The translations under genes were made by a program, and so were the position numbers. A DNA stretch of 47,478 nucleotides from CAXRDE01 sp964342365 (GTDB taxonomy: Bacteria; Cyanobacteriota; Sericytochromatia; UBA7694), in the NCBI GenBank assembly GCA_964342365.1, contig CAYFGW010000003.1, positions 1 through 47,478 on the forward strand, in the 5' to 3' direction. Under the pieces are notes generated by a model. That model worked only from the letters and a program-made list of their open reading frames with translations, ran no database searches and was not told where the DNA came from. Of the stretch, positions 15,007-23,749 are shown piece after piece. The first letter of the stretch is position 1. Each line of letters starts with the position of its first letter.

Positions 15007-16731
15007 ATGTTCAAGTCTTTGTTCAATTTTATGGTGTGGGGCGCTTTGTTTTTGCTGCCGCTGATACCAGCTGGTGCAGCACCTCTGGTACCGCTGCCGC
15101 TTACAGAACCCTCAGATACTCAGGCTTCGATTCACCAGATTCTTTATCAGCCCCGTGAGCAACATTTGAGTGTCCTGTCTTCTCGGCCTATACAGCCCAA
15201 CGTGCGATATTTATCTCATACGGCACCTCAAAAAATTGTGGTAGATTTGCCAGATACCGTATTCCCTTCGGTGCATCAGGAAATCAAGCCCACAGATCCA
15301 CGCATTGGGCGTATCCGTATCAGTCAGTTTGAGAACAATCCGCCCAAGGTGCGTATGGTACTGGATCTGAACAGTCCCCTTGATATTAACGTGCGCAGTC
15401 AGCGAAAAGGCAAGCATTACGAAACCCGTATTGAACCCGTCGTCAATTTTCCCGTACAAAAAGCTCCCAGAAGAAATACCAATCCTGCTGCGACAACAGG
15501 GGGCCTTTTACTGGGCATTAATGAACAGGGTCAAAATCTCGAGCTCACCGCCAATACGGCAATTTATCCTGAAATTCGGCGCAATAAAAACAACCCCCGT
15601 CAGTACACCTTAACCCTGTATGATTTCAAAACTGAACTCAGAGGTATGGTGTCTAATCTGGACTCCCCGCTACTAGAATATGCCAGCGTAGAAGAAAACA
15701 GCCGTGGCGTGGAAATTCAGATTCAACTCAGTCGCAGCAATATCGAAATCATCCCTTTTAGTGAAGGCAATCGTTGCACCCTTCAATTTCTGGTCAAAGC
15801 TGACGATCAAAATTTAAGCCAGTTTGACAATATGGAAGTGGATGAACTGGACCGCAACACCACTCGCCTGCGCTTATATGCCACCAAAGAATTTGATTAT
15901 CAGATTTATCCGCTAGAAAATCCACACCGTCTGGTGATTGACACCATCGGCACCAGCCTATCTAATCAAAACCTGGCCCGGGTGCTACGAAGCAGCCAGA
16001 ATATTCGCAACGTGCGCTTCGTTCCTACCCAGGTCAAGTCCGGTACAGATATTCGTATTGTGTTAGATCTTTACGATCAAACCCGTTATGAATACCAGTG
16101 GCGAAACGATCATTTAGAGATCATCCTTCAGGGCAAGGAGAGAAAGCCCTTACTCACCTCTCAAAATCGACGGGCGTTTGTGGTGGTAGATGCCGGTCAC
16201 GGTGGCAATGATCCTGGCGCACTGGGAGTAACCAAGACCCGCGAAAAAGATGTAACGCTTGCGGTATCTAAGTATCTGGAACGCTATCTGACCAATGATA
16301 AAATTCAGGTAGCCATGACGCGAGCTGAAGATATTGAAATTCTCTTGCAACCCCGTGTAGACGTGGGTAATCTGCGCAACGCGGATTTATTTGTGAGCAT
16401 TCACTGTAATTCCATGCCTCCTGGAAATACCCACGTGCGCGGCGTGGAAACCTATTACACCACTCCCCAGAGCAAAGCATTGGCAAACACCCTGCACAAA
16501 TACATGGTTAAGGAACTGGGCGTCAAGGATCGCCGCGTGCGCAAACGGGGGCTGTTTGTGACCCGAAAAGCCAAGATGCCTTCTGTACTTCTGGAAATTG
16601 GCTTTCTCTCCAGTCCCGCCGAAGAAGCGTTGCTGAAAAATCCGGCGTACCAGCGAAAAGTGGCCAAAGCTATTCGCGACGGTATTTATGCCTACCTGTC
16701 TGAGAACCAACAGCTTCAGGAGCGTTATTAG
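15007..16731 (+). CDS. amiC: N-acetylmuramoyl-L-alanine amidase with two AMIN domains
   Basis: This 574-residue exported protein hydrolyses the amide bond between peptidoglycan glycan and stem peptide, usually in daughter-cell separation. It has a signal peptide (to about AGAA), an N-terminal AMIN domain (about residues 45-130), a second AMIN-like region (about 280-380) and an Amidase_3 domain. Zinc ligands are visible as VVDAGHGG, the Glu of TREKD, and SIHCNS; the catalytic Glu is in LLEIGFLSS. AAGGAA lies before ATG 15007, and the upstream in-frame ATG at 14965 would spoil the signal peptide. Two AMIN domains plus Amidase_3 resemble the cyanobacterial AmiC type. Confidence 0.93.
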   Translation: MFKSLFNFMVWGALFLLPLIPAGAAPLVPLPLTEPSDTQASIHQILYQPREQHLSVLSSRPIQPNVRYLSHTAPQKIVVDLPDTVFPSVHQEIKPTDPRIGRIRISQFENNPPKVRMVLDLNSPLDINVRSQRKGKHYETRIEPVVNFPVQKAPRRNTNPAATTGGLLLGINEQGQNLELTANTAIYPEIRRNKNNPRQYTLTLYDFKTELRGMVSNLDSPLLEYASVEENSRGVEIQIQLSRSNIEIIPFSEGNRCTLQFLVKADDQNLSQFDNMEVDELDRNTTRLRLYATKEFDYQIYPLENPHRLVIDTIGTSLSNQNLARVLRSSQNIRNVRFVPTQVKSGTDIRIVLDLYDQTRYEYQWRNDHLEIILQGKERKPLLTSQNRRAFVVVDAGHGGNDPGALGVTKTREKDVTLAVSKYLERYLTNDKIQVAMTRAEDIEILLQPRVDVGNLRNADLFVSIHCNSMPPGNTHVRGVETYYTTPQSKALANTLHKYMVKELGVKDRRVRKRGLFVTRKAKMPSVLLEIGFLSSPAEEALLKNPAYQRKVAKAIRDGIYAYLSENQQLQERY

Positions 16732-16743
16732 GCTTTCAACACC

Positions 16744-16752
16744 TGCTAAAAT
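16744..16752 (+). promoter_or_regulatory. Extended -10 promoter candidate of maeB
   Basis: TGCTAAAAT is a TGn-extended -10 (TAAAAT at 16747-16752); the -35 region is weak. A start near 16759 would give a leader of about 23 nt that includes TTGGAG. Confidence 0.4.
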
Positions 16753-16781
16753 GAGGACTAAACCATAACATTGGAGTCCAC

Positions 16782-19028
16782 ATGATCAGTAAAGAAGAAG
16801 CTTTAGCCTATCACGCGCAGGGAAAACCTGGAAAACTTGGTATTCACGCTACCAAGCCCTGTAGTACGCAGAGAGAACTGGCCCTGGCCTATAGCCCCGG
16901 CGTTGCCGAGCCCTGCCGCGAAATTGCCGACAATGAAGATGATTCCTATACCTACACCTCCAGAGGCAATCTGGTAGGTGTTATCTCCAACGGTACTGCC
17001 GTGCTGGGCCTTGGAGATATTGGCCCCTATGCATCTAAGCCCGTTATGGAAGGAAAAGCCATCCTTTTTAAGCGTTTTGCAGACATTGACGTCTTTGACT
17101 TAGAACTCAATAGCAAAGACCCCGATGCCTTTATTCAATGTGTCAAGGCTCTGGAACCCACCTTCGGCGGTATTAATTTAGAAGATATTAAAGCTCCCGA
17201 CTGCTTCTATATTGAAGAACAGCTGCGAGAAATGATGGAAATCCCCGTTTTTCACGACGATCAGCATGGCACAGCGGTGATTGTAGCCGCAGGCTTACTG
17301 AACGCCCTGGAACTGGCCAATAAAAAGATTGAAGATTGCACCTTTGTTTTTAATGGTGCGGGGGCTGCGGCCATTGCCTGTGCCAATCTGGCCATTAGTT
17401 TTGGTGCTGATCCCCAAAAAATGCTCATGTGCGATTCCAAAGGCGTCATTCACACCGCCCGCGAAGGCAAAATGAACAAATACAAAGAGGCTTTTGCCAG
17501 AGATACGCCCAAACGCACCCTGGCAGACGCTCTGGAAGGCTGCGATATTTTTATCGGGGTATCCGTAGGCGGTGTGGTTAGCGCAGACATGGTGGCCAGC
17601 ATGGCCAAAAACCCCATTGTTTTTGCACTGGCCAATCCCGACCCTGAAATTACCTATCCCGAAGCGGTAGCGGTCAGAGACGACATTATCATGGCCACAG
17701 GACGTTCTGATTACCCCAATCAGGTGAACAACGTGCTGGGCTTTCCCTATATTTTTCGGGGGGCTCTTGATGTGAGAGCCAGAGGCGTCAATCAGGAAAT
17801 GCTCAAAGCTGCAGCTACCGCGCTGGCCCAACTCACTCAGGAAGAAGTCCCCCAGAGCGTTTGCCAGGCCTATAACCTGAGTACCCTTGAGTTCGGCAGA
17901 GAATACCTGATTCCCAAGCCTTTTGATCCCCGCATTCTGGTGTGGGTAGCCTCTGCAGTAGCTGAAGCGGCTATACAAACGGGCATGGCCCGTAAACAGC
18001 TGGATCTCAAGGCTTATCGTGAAGAGCTTGAACACCGCCAGGCCATGTCTCGAGAGCTGATGCGTCTGATGATCGCCAAGGCACAAAACTCTCCTCGCCG
18101 CGTGGTATTTGTAGAGGGAGAAGAAGAAAAAATCATTCGCGCAGCCCGTATTCTGGTGGATGAAAAAATCGCAGAACCCATTCTGCTGGGGAACTCCACC
18201 GTTATTGCTCAACAGGCAGAAGGTCTGGGGGTTTCTCTGGAGGGTATTACCCATCTGGATCACCGCGAGGCAGAGCAAGCCGGTCACTATGCCAAAGCCC
18301 TTTACGAAAAACGCCAACGTAAGGGCCTGATTCTAAAAGACGCCAAAACCTTGCTCAATAACCCCAATTATTTTGCGGCCATGATGGTGGAATCAGGAGA
18401 CGCTGACGGCTTTATTGCAGGTCTAACCCAGCATTATCCTGACACCCTGCGTCCGGCGCTGGAATGTATTCCCTTAGAAGACGGCGTCGAAAGAGTATCA
18501 GGACTCTATGTACTTATGTTTGACAAAGGTATTTATTTCCTGGCAGACGCCACGGTGAATATTGACCCGGATGCAGAGGCTCTGGCGGATATTGCCCGTT
18601 CAGCGGCAAAGCTGGCCCGTCAATTTGACGTGGAGCCCCGGGTGGCCATGCTGTCCTTTTCCAATTATGGGTCAGTTAAACACCCGGTGGTTAACAAAAT
18701 CCAGAAGGCCGTGAGCATTCTCAAGACCCAGGAACCAGATCTGATCGTAGACGGTGAAATGCAGGCAGATACTGCTGTATCCGCTTTGCGTGCCACGGAT
18801 TTTTCCTTTAGTCAAATCAAGGGTGATGCCAATATTCTGGTCTTCCCGGATCTCCAATCCTGCAATATTGCCTACAAACTCCTGATTGAACTGGGAGGCG
18901 CAGAAGCACTGGGCCCTGTGCTTATGGGGATGTCAAAGCCTGTGCACGTCTTACAACAGGGGGCCAGTGTCAGTGAAATTGTCAATATGGCAGCCCTGAC
19001 GGTGGTAGACGCGCAGGAACTGGAATAA
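16782..19028 (+). CDS. maeB: NADP-dependent malic enzyme with phosphotransacetylase-like C-terminal domain
   Basis: This full-length 748-residue MaeB-type enzyme decarboxylates malate to pyruvate with NAD(P)H formation. The malic N-terminal domain carries SRGNLVGVISNGTAVLGLGDIG and IPVFHDDQHGTAVIVAAG; the NAD(P)-binding domain follows (FNGAGAAAIACANL); residues from about 430 form a PTA_PTB domain (RVVFVEGEEEKIIRAARIL, FPDLQSCNIAYKL), which in MaeB proteins is regulatory and responds to acetyl-CoA. TTGGAG precedes ATG 16782. It faces the 19030 gene convergently with a 1-bp gap. Confidence 0.97.
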   Translation: MISKEEALAYHAQGKPGKLGIHATKPCSTQRELALAYSPGVAEPCREIADNEDDSYTYTSRGNLVGVISNGTAVLGLGDIGPYASKPVMEGKAILFKRFADIDVFDLELNSKDPDAFIQCVKALEPTFGGINLEDIKAPDCFYIEEQLREMMEIPVFHDDQHGTAVIVAAGLLNALELANKKIEDCTFVFNGAGAAAIACANLAISFGADPQKMLMCDSKGVIHTAREGKMNKYKEAFARDTPKRTLADALEGCDIFIGVSVGGVVSADMVASMAKNPIVFALANPDPEITYPEAVAVRDDIIMATGRSDYPNQVNNVLGFPYIFRGALDVRARGVNQEMLKAAATALAQLTQEEVPQSVCQAYNLSTLEFGREYLIPKPFDPRILVWVASAVAEAAIQTGMARKQLDLKAYREELEHRQAMSRELMRLMIAKAQNSPRRVVFVEGEEEKIIRAARILVDEKIAEPILLGNSTVIAQQAEGLGVSLEGITHLDHREAEQAGHYAKALYEKRQRKGLILKDAKTLLNNPNYFAAMMVESGDADGFIAGLTQHYPDTLRPALECIPLEDGVERVSGLYVLMFDKGIYFLADATVNIDPDAEALADIARSAAKLARQFDVEPRVAMLSFSNYGSVKHPVVNKIQKAVSILKTQEPDLIVDGEMQADTAVSALRATDFSFSQIKGDANILVFPDLQSCNIAYKLLIELGGAEALGPVLMGMSKPVHVLQQGASVSEIVNMAALTVVDAQELE

Positions 19029-19029
19029 C

Positions 19030-19485
19030 TTAGCTCAGATATGTCCGTGCCAGGGGTTTTCCCTGGCGCAGGTCTGATTGGCTAAAGTACAGGTGGGCTT
19101 CATTGCCGCGAGGCAGCCAGAGATAACTGTTTTGTACCAGCCACAACACCCGTGAAATGCGGCTCCTTTGATCCAATTGTGTGGGTCGATCGGGCCGCTC
19201 TCCCGTAAATAAGCGAAAACGTTGTCCCGGCTGCATAGGAATAGGTTCGTTGGAGTTGATGACCGCCTGCTTGAGAATTTGAAAGCCTTGAGGGGCGTGC
19301 TTCAAGCCCTCTCTGCGCACACAGGCCAGAATACGCCCTTGCAAATTCAGCACGTATTCTCCCTGATTGTGTACATCCACCCATTCATCGTTCAGCTCAC
19401 GATTCACTTTAAATTTGCCGGTTTTTAATCGCTCTCTCACACGCGGATCAGGTCGGACGGTCACAATGCGTAAACCCACATCCAT
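19030..19485 (-). CDS. Unknown protein, possibly lamin-tail-domain-like
   Basis: This 151-residue protein has no signal peptide. From about residue 30 the pattern E-W-V-D-V-H-N-Q-G-x4-N-L-Q-G, a central M-Q-P-G-Q-R-F-R-L-F-T-G turn and a final W-L-P-R-G-N-E-A-H-L-Y strand resembles the lamin-tail-domain (LTD) layout, a small Ig-like fold often found in surface or nuclease proteins. The match is by eye and the family assignment is weak. AAGGGAG lies upstream of ATG 19485. It is divergent from the ABC1 kinase operon. Confidence 0.6.
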   Translation of the reverse strand: MDVGLRIVTVRPDPRVRERLKTGKFKVNRELNDEWVDVHNQGEYVLNLQGRILACVRREGLKHAPQGFQILKQAVINSNEPIPMQPGQRFRLFTGERPDRPTQLDQRSRISRVLWLVQNSYLWLPRGNEAHLYFSQSDLRQGKPLARTYLS

Positions 19486-19537
19486 AATACGGTTCTCCCT
19501 TCAGGCGTTTTACGCCACAGATCCCCCACAGCCAATA

Positions 19538-19546
19538 TGCTATCAT
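19538..19546 (+). promoter_or_regulatory. Extended -10 promoter candidate of the ABC1K-Usp-ComFB operon
   Basis: TGCTATCAT is a TGn-extended -10 with TATCAT at 19541-19546 (5 of 6 to TATAAT). The expected -35 region is poor. Transcription would begin near 19553, 30 bp before ATG 19583. Confidence 0.4.
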
Positions 19547-19582
19547 CAAAAAGCACTTGTCAGAAGTAATATGAGGTAAATC

Positions 19583-20971
19583 ATGGCAGAAACCGCAAAA
19601 GAGCTGAAGCGTCTTCAGGAAATTATTGGTGTGCTCGCCCAGTACGGGTTTCAGGAAGCGATTGATCAGGGTATCAAACGCAAGTGGTTGCCTTCCAAGC
19701 GCTGGATTAAACCCAAAGAAGAAGACCTGCATCTACACGACCATCTTTCTACCCCTTACAAACTGCGCAGCGTGCTGGAACAACTGGGCGGTATTTTCGC
19801 CAAATTTGGTCAGGTATTGAGCACCCGCCGGGACATCATGCCCCCTGAATTTATTGAAGCCCTGGCCTCTTTACGCTCACACATGCCCACCTGTGACAGC
19901 AACGAAATTCGCGAAGCTTTCATCAGCGAACTGGGCACAGCCCCCGAAGAACTCTTTGACTATTTTTCGCCAGAGCCTTTAGCGGCGGCGTCACTGGCTC
20001 AGGTGCACAAAGCCCGTCTCAAAGACGGTACCTGGGTGGCAGTCAAAATTCAGCGTCCGCGCGTAGACGAAAATGTGGCTATTGATTTAAAGTGGCTGGA
20101 ACGGCTGGGCGAACAAGTGGTCAAGATGTTTCCTTCTCTCCAACCTTTCAGAGTCATTGAGACCATTCAGGAATTCAAAGAGTCCAGCCTGCGCGAACTG
20201 AACTTCTTTATTGAAGGGCGTCATATTGAAACCTTTGATCATCATTCTGATCGCATGCATTTTATCAAGATCCCCAAAGTGTACTGGCGCTACACCAGCC
20301 GCCGCGTACTCACCATGGACTTAATGCAGGGAACCCCTTCTGATAGCATTGTGGAACTAAAAAAAGAGGGGCACGATCTACGCAAACTGGGGGGGGATGT
20401 GTACTATATGTTGCTCAAACAAACCCTCATTGACGGTTACTTCCACGGGGACTTACATCCGGGGAACCTACTGATTTCTCCCGAAGGCAAACTTCTGCTG
20501 CTGGACTTTGGCCTGGTGGGAGAACTCACCATGGAGTTTCGCATGTCCTTTTTCAGATACTGGACCAATCTGGCCACGGGCAAGTTTGAAGCCGCCGTGG
20601 AAGCCTTGCTTGAAAGCGCCGATACCTCCAATAGCACCGATGTGGAAGGTTTCAAAAAAGAGTATGTGGAACTCTGTGAAAGCGTGAACGGTTCGGATAT
20701 TTCTGAATACAGCTTTGGCAGTACCTTAAACTTTGTGACCACCCTCTGCTCACGCTACCGTATTTATTTTTCCACCGAATTTATTTTGCTCATCCGCGCC
20801 ATGCTTACCGCCGAAGGTATTATTATGGGTCTGAACCCGGAGTTTGCCTTTGTAGACGAAGCGTACCCCTTCTTCAGACGCTACTACAAAGAAATTTCCG
20901 GCCGCCCCCGACGTGCCAATGCCGGTGCCCTACTTTATGAAATGGGCATGAATATGGGATTCTGGAAATAA
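19583..20971 (+). CDS. ABC1/UbiB family atypical kinase
   Basis: This 462-residue ABC1K protein has the family KxGQ motif (KFGQVLSTRRDIMPPEF), the Ala-rich nucleotide loop (AAASLAQVHKA), VAVKIQRPRV with the catalytic Lys, and HGDLHPGNLL and LLDFGLVGEL as catalytic and metal-binding loops. UbiB-type proteins support isoprenoid quinone biosynthesis or lipid handling. The two C-terminal transmembrane helices of UbiB are not evident here: the protein ends GALLYEMGMNMGFWK, so it is probably soluble or peripheral. GAGGT precedes ATG 19583. It leads an operon with UspA, ComFB and a pilin-like gene. Confidence 0.92.
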   Translation: MAETAKELKRLQEIIGVLAQYGFQEAIDQGIKRKWLPSKRWIKPKEEDLHLHDHLSTPYKLRSVLEQLGGIFAKFGQVLSTRRDIMPPEFIEALASLRSHMPTCDSNEIREAFISELGTAPEELFDYFSPEPLAAASLAQVHKARLKDGTWVAVKIQRPRVDENVAIDLKWLERLGEQVVKMFPSLQPFRVIETIQEFKESSLRELNFFIEGRHIETFDHHSDRMHFIKIPKVYWRYTSRRVLTMDLMQGTPSDSIVELKKEGHDLRKLGGDVYYMLLKQTLIDGYFHGDLHPGNLLISPEGKLLLLDFGLVGELTMEFRMSFFRYWTNLATGKFEAAVEALLESADTSNSTDVEGFKKEYVELCESVNGSDISEYSFGSTLNFVTTLCSRYRIYFSTEFILLIRAMLTAEGIIMGLNPEFAFVDEAYPFFRRYYKEISGRPRRANAGALLYEMGMNMGFWK

Positions 20972-20983
20972 GAGGACACAACA

Positions 20984-21436
20984 ATGATTCAACATATTTT
21001 ATTCCCCACCGACGGTTCAGACGCAGCCCGCAAGGCCCTGGACTATATTTTGCCGCTGGCCCAGAAATTTGACGCAAAAATTACGCTGATGCATACTTAT
21101 GATTTCACCATGGGACATGTGATGTCTCGTTACAGTAGTGACAGCGCGACTTTACATGACATGGAAACTAAAATCGCCGAATACGGTGAGCAAATGCTCG
21201 GCGATCTCAAAAATGAATTAGAAGCTCAGGGATTTACCATACACGCCAGCTTCAACGAAAAAGGTGCTGCCGGACAGTGGATCGTACGTATTGCCGAACG
21301 AGAACAGTGTGATCTCATTGTAATGGGAAGCCACGGCATGGGCGTGCTCAAAAGTGTCTTACTGGGAAGCACCAGTCACTATGTGGTCAATCACTCTCGA
21401 AAAATCCCGGTATTTCTGGTACCCGTAGAAGATTGA
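20984..21436 (+). CDS. Universal stress protein UspA family
   Basis: This 150-residue single Usp domain begins IQHILFPTDGSDAARKAL and has the ATP-binding signature G-2x-G-9x-G-S/T as GSHGMGVLKSVLLGST, so it is probably an ATP-binding type. Usp proteins act as cytoplasmic stress or energy-state responders. It starts 12 bp after the ABC1 kinase and ends 1 bp before the ComFB gene. AGAGGA lies before ATG 20984. Confidence 0.93.
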   Translation: MIQHILFPTDGSDAARKALDYILPLAQKFDAKITLMHTYDFTMGHVMSRYSSDSATLHDMETKIAEYGEQMLGDLKNELEAQGFTIHASFNEKGAAGQWIVRIAEREQCDLIVMGSHGMGVLKSVLLGSTSHYVVNHSRKIPVFLVPVED

Positions 21437-21437
21437 C

Positions 21438-22454
21438 ATGTCTGAAAAAGAAAATTACCAGAAGCACATTGAGCTGGCCATTCAAAATGTGCTCAAAAAG
21501 GTTAAAAATCCTGAGTTCGACGCCAAAAAAGCGGCAAGCTCGCGACGCACCCCGGAGCATACCCATACTTCCGAAGGCTCGCCCACGGTCGCTGAATTGG
21601 CACGTGCGAGACCTGTGGTTCTCAAAAATAAATCTCCCCTGAAGCACAATCAGTTGAGCAAACCCCGTCCCGTCATCTCACGGGCCTCAAAAACACGTCC
21701 CCTGGAAGAACTCCCTGAGGAATCTCCCGTCAAAACCGTTCCTCTGGACGATATGAGCAGTGAAGCGAGCGGCAGCGAAGATATCACCACGCAACAATTG
21801 ATTGACGGTGAAGATCTGTATACTCCTGTTAATCTGGAACCCGCAGAAGAATTACCCGATGTGGAAGCAGACCCTTACGAGGCTCCCTATAATTTGTTTG
21901 AGGAATTTGTAGAAACCGAGTTAGATATTCTGCTGGCGCGTTATGTGGATCTTTGCCACTGCAGTCAGTGTCGTTCAGACATGGTGGCTCTGGCCCTACA
22001 ACAACTTCCGGCTTATTATGTAACTGGTACCCGGGGAACACTCACCGCCAAAAGCGTGGTGTGGACACGGTATATGCAAGAGATTATGGATGCCATGACC
22101 AAGGCCATTCACATTGTATATAAACGTCCGCGCTCCAGCTGCAAGCGGATTAAACATACGCTCTGGGTCAAACCAGACTTAGAAGAAGTCAAAGGAGAGA
22201 CCGGGGAATCTGAAAAGGCTGCCAAAACAGAACAATTTGTAGATACGCTTTCAGACGAAGAACCGCCGGATCTTAACCTGTCTGATGAAATTACGGAGAT
22301 CATTCAAACTCTGGAAAAAGCCAGTGCCACCGAGCTGCTGCCGGTCTTTTCAGAAATGGTGCACCGCGACACCATCAAAGATGCTTATCAAACTTATGAG
22401 CCCGAAGAACCTCCTGAAGACATGCAACTTTTAGAAATTGACGATTGGGAATAA
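21438..22454 (+). CDS. comFB: ComFB domain protein with long acidic N-terminal extension
   Basis: This 338-residue protein has an about 145-residue disordered acidic N-terminus, a ComFB domain at about 151-232, and an acidic C-terminal tail. The domain shows YNLFEEFVETELDILL, the conserved cysteines C173-x-C175-xx-C178 and DMVALALQQLPAYYV, matching the family pattern. ComFB proteins in cyanobacteria have been reported as c-di-GMP receptors affecting cell size and motility, so this may be the cell's c-di-GMP sensor; that role is carried over from family knowledge. It starts 1 bp after uspA and is followed by a pilin-like protein gene. Typical ComFB proteins are much shorter, so the flanking extensions are unusual. 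Confidence 0.82.
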   Translation: MSEKENYQKHIELAIQNVLKKVKNPEFDAKKAASSRRTPEHTHTSEGSPTVAELARARPVVLKNKSPLKHNQLSKPRPVISRASKTRPLEELPEESPVKTVPLDDMSSEASGSEDITTQQLIDGEDLYTPVNLEPAEELPDVEADPYEAPYNLFEEFVETELDILLARYVDLCHCSQCRSDMVALALQQLPAYYVTGTRGTLTAKSVVWTRYMQEIMDAMTKAIHIVYKRPRSSCKRIKHTLWVKPDLEEVKGETGESEKAAKTEQFVDTLSDEEPPDLNLSDEITEIIQTLEKASATELLPVFSEMVHRDTIKDAYQTYEPEEPPEDMQLLEIDDWE

Positions 22455-22456
22455 CC

Positions 22457-22924
22457 ATGACAGATACCAAAACCCGTTTAAGCCTCGCTGGCGTCCTTGT
22501 GGCCGTTTGCGCTTTTATTTTTTTCACCCCCCTTTTACTGGGCCAAACACAGCCCAATATTGAAGCTGCCGTCAAACAAAATATGGATTTCCTGGATGAA
22601 ATGGTGCAGAAATATATGGGAAAACACAACGGTACACCACCGGCGACCATGAACGTGCTCTTACAAAATGCCCGACAGGAAAAGTACAATAAAACCCTGT
22701 TTAATCCTCTCTTAAAAAATGCCGGAGATATCAATAACGAACGTATCATTGTTCAGTATTCTACAGACGTGTTTTCTCAGATTAAAAAAGGGTACCAAAA
22801 CCCCGAATTCACGGGAAAAACCGGGTACTATACCGATGGAAAAACCTACGCCATTTATGGTCACATTCAGGAAGGGCGCCTACTTTCTCGCGAAGGCAAA
22901 GCGCTGGTATACGGTAATTTCTGA
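22457..22924 (+). CDS. Membrane-anchored protein with pilin-like globular part
   Basis: This 155-residue protein has one N-terminal transmembrane helix (about residues 10-30) after a short basic leader (TDTKTRLS), with no G-FTLVE prepilin site. The following segment (PNIEAAVKQNMDFLDEMVQKYMGKHNGTPPATMNVLLQNA) resembles the pilin globular domain of the 5567 gene, where the helix runs into an NG-x-P loop, and the family of GspG-like pseudopilins. It may be a pilin-like protein held permanently in the membrane. ATG 22457 begins 2 bp after the ComFB stop; a TTG at 22445 overlaps it. It closes the operon. Confidence 0.6.
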   Translation: MTDTKTRLSLAGVLVAVCAFIFFTPLLLGQTQPNIEAAVKQNMDFLDEMVQKYMGKHNGTPPATMNVLLQNARQEKYNKTLFNPLLKNAGDINNERIIVQYSTDVFSQIKKGYQNPEFTGKTGYYTDGKTYAIYGHIQEGRLLSREGKALVYGNF

Positions 22925-22972
22925 CCCCGCGTTGACCTGATTCCTTCACGATTCTTTTGTAAAAACACCTAC

Positions 22973-23002
22973 AAAAAAAGCCCGCAGAATTGCGGGCTTT
23001 TT
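22973..23002. terminator. Bidirectional rho-independent terminator
   Basis: A7 followed by the stem GCCCGCA (22980-22986) / TGCGGGC (22991-22997) with a 4-nt loop and T5. It serves the pilin-like gene on the plus strand and HU on the minus strand. Confidence 0.92.
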
Positions 23003-23014
23003 GAAGTTTAAAAC

Positions 23015-23317
23015 TTACTTCTTTTTCTTGCCTTTTTTGCCAGAATCAGCAACAGCGTCTTTCAAGCTTTTGCCAGCGGCAAATACAGGAGCCTTTTTCG
23101 CAGGGATTTTCAGAGGCTTACCGGTGCGAGGGTTACGACCTTCACGGGCAGCGCGCTCTTTTACCTGGAAGGTACCAAAGCCAACGAGGGTTACTTTGTC
23201 ACCGGTTTTGAGGGTATCGGTGATGACCTTGATGGCAGCATCTAAAAATTCTTTGGCGTCTTTTTGAGATTGTCCAGCTTCTTCAGCAATTTCTTTGACC
23301 AATTGTTCTTTGTTCAT
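23015..23317 (-). CDS. hup: HU family DNA-binding protein with Lys-rich tail
   Basis: This 100-residue HU-like nucleoid protein includes NKEQLVKEIAE, the beta-arm GRNPRTGKPLKIPAKKAP and a short C-terminal tail GKKGKKKK that exceeds the usual 90 residues. Members dimerise and bend DNA. The Lys-rich tail should add nonspecific DNA affinity. AAGGAG lies about 8 nt before ATG 23317. It stands alone between terminators. Confidence 0.95.
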   Translation of the reverse strand: MNKEQLVKEIAEEAGQSQKDAKEFLDAAIKVITDTLKTGDKVTLVGFGTFQVKERAAREGRNPRTGKPLKIPAKKAPVFAAGKSLKDAVADSGKKGKKKK

Positions 23318-23479
23318 GAGAGTTCTCCTTAGGTGTTGAGTTCAACCCTCACAGTGTAGGCTATATTTGGCGCTTTGACTAGTCTTCGGCCAAAAAAAGC
23401 TTCAAAAAAAATCAAAAAAATCATTTTCAAAACCCGCTCAAAGCCAGTCATGATCACAAAAAACACCTGAAAACCAGAA

Positions 23480-23502
23480 AAACCCTTATAAACAAAGGGT
23501 TT
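23480..23502 (-). terminator. Probable terminator of tRNA-Pro
   Basis: On the minus strand an 8-bp stem AAACCCTT/AAGGGTTT (7-nt loop) runs into a T-rich stretch, about 30 bp downstream of the tRNA end. Confidence 0.5.
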
Positions 23503-23531
23503 CAGGGTTTTTGCTTTAAAAACGGAAAAAG

Positions 23532-23605
23532 TCGGAGCGACTGGATTTGAACCAGCGACCCCCACTACCCCAAAGTGGTGCGCTACCAAGCTGCGCTACG
23601 CCCCG
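23532..23605 (-). tRNA. tRNA-Pro(GGG)
   Basis: The 74-nt sequence on the minus strand folds into a cloverleaf: acceptor CGGGGCG/CGCTCCG, D arm GCGC-AGCTTGGTA-GCGC, anticodon stem CCACT/AGTGG with loop TTGGGGT (anticodon GGG at 23569-23571), and a T arm with TTCAAAT. The discriminator is A and CCA is not encoded. The D arm AGCTTGGTAGCGC and GGGG after U33 match Pro(GGG) tRNAs. It reads CCC and CCU codons. Confidence 0.93.
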
Positions 23606-23684
23606 ACAATTAAACAAAGACAGATAGCTAAAGCCATCTGACAGGGTAAGCCCTATTTTACGCTATTCTGAATCTATTGACTAG

Positions 23685-23714
23685 TTGATAGCTCAGAATT
23701 TCGCTGTTTATATT
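23685..23714 (+). promoter_or_regulatory. Candidate promoter of mfd operon
   Basis: -35 TTGATA (23685-23690), 18-bp spacer, -10 TATATT (23709-23714). Start near 23721 gives a leader of about 29 nt. Confidence 0.5.
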
Positions 23715-23749
23715 TACGCCGGGACAAAACACACCGTAAACTGAAGGCT

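Noticed and set aside
17295..18317. Open frame of 340 codons on the minus strand
   Set aside because: It is entirely antisense to maeB, which has clear domains; composition is Cys/His/Phe-rich as expected of a shadow frame.
23329..23589. 86-codon minus-strand frame
   Set aside because: It covers most of tRNA-Pro and its terminator, so it is not a protein gene.
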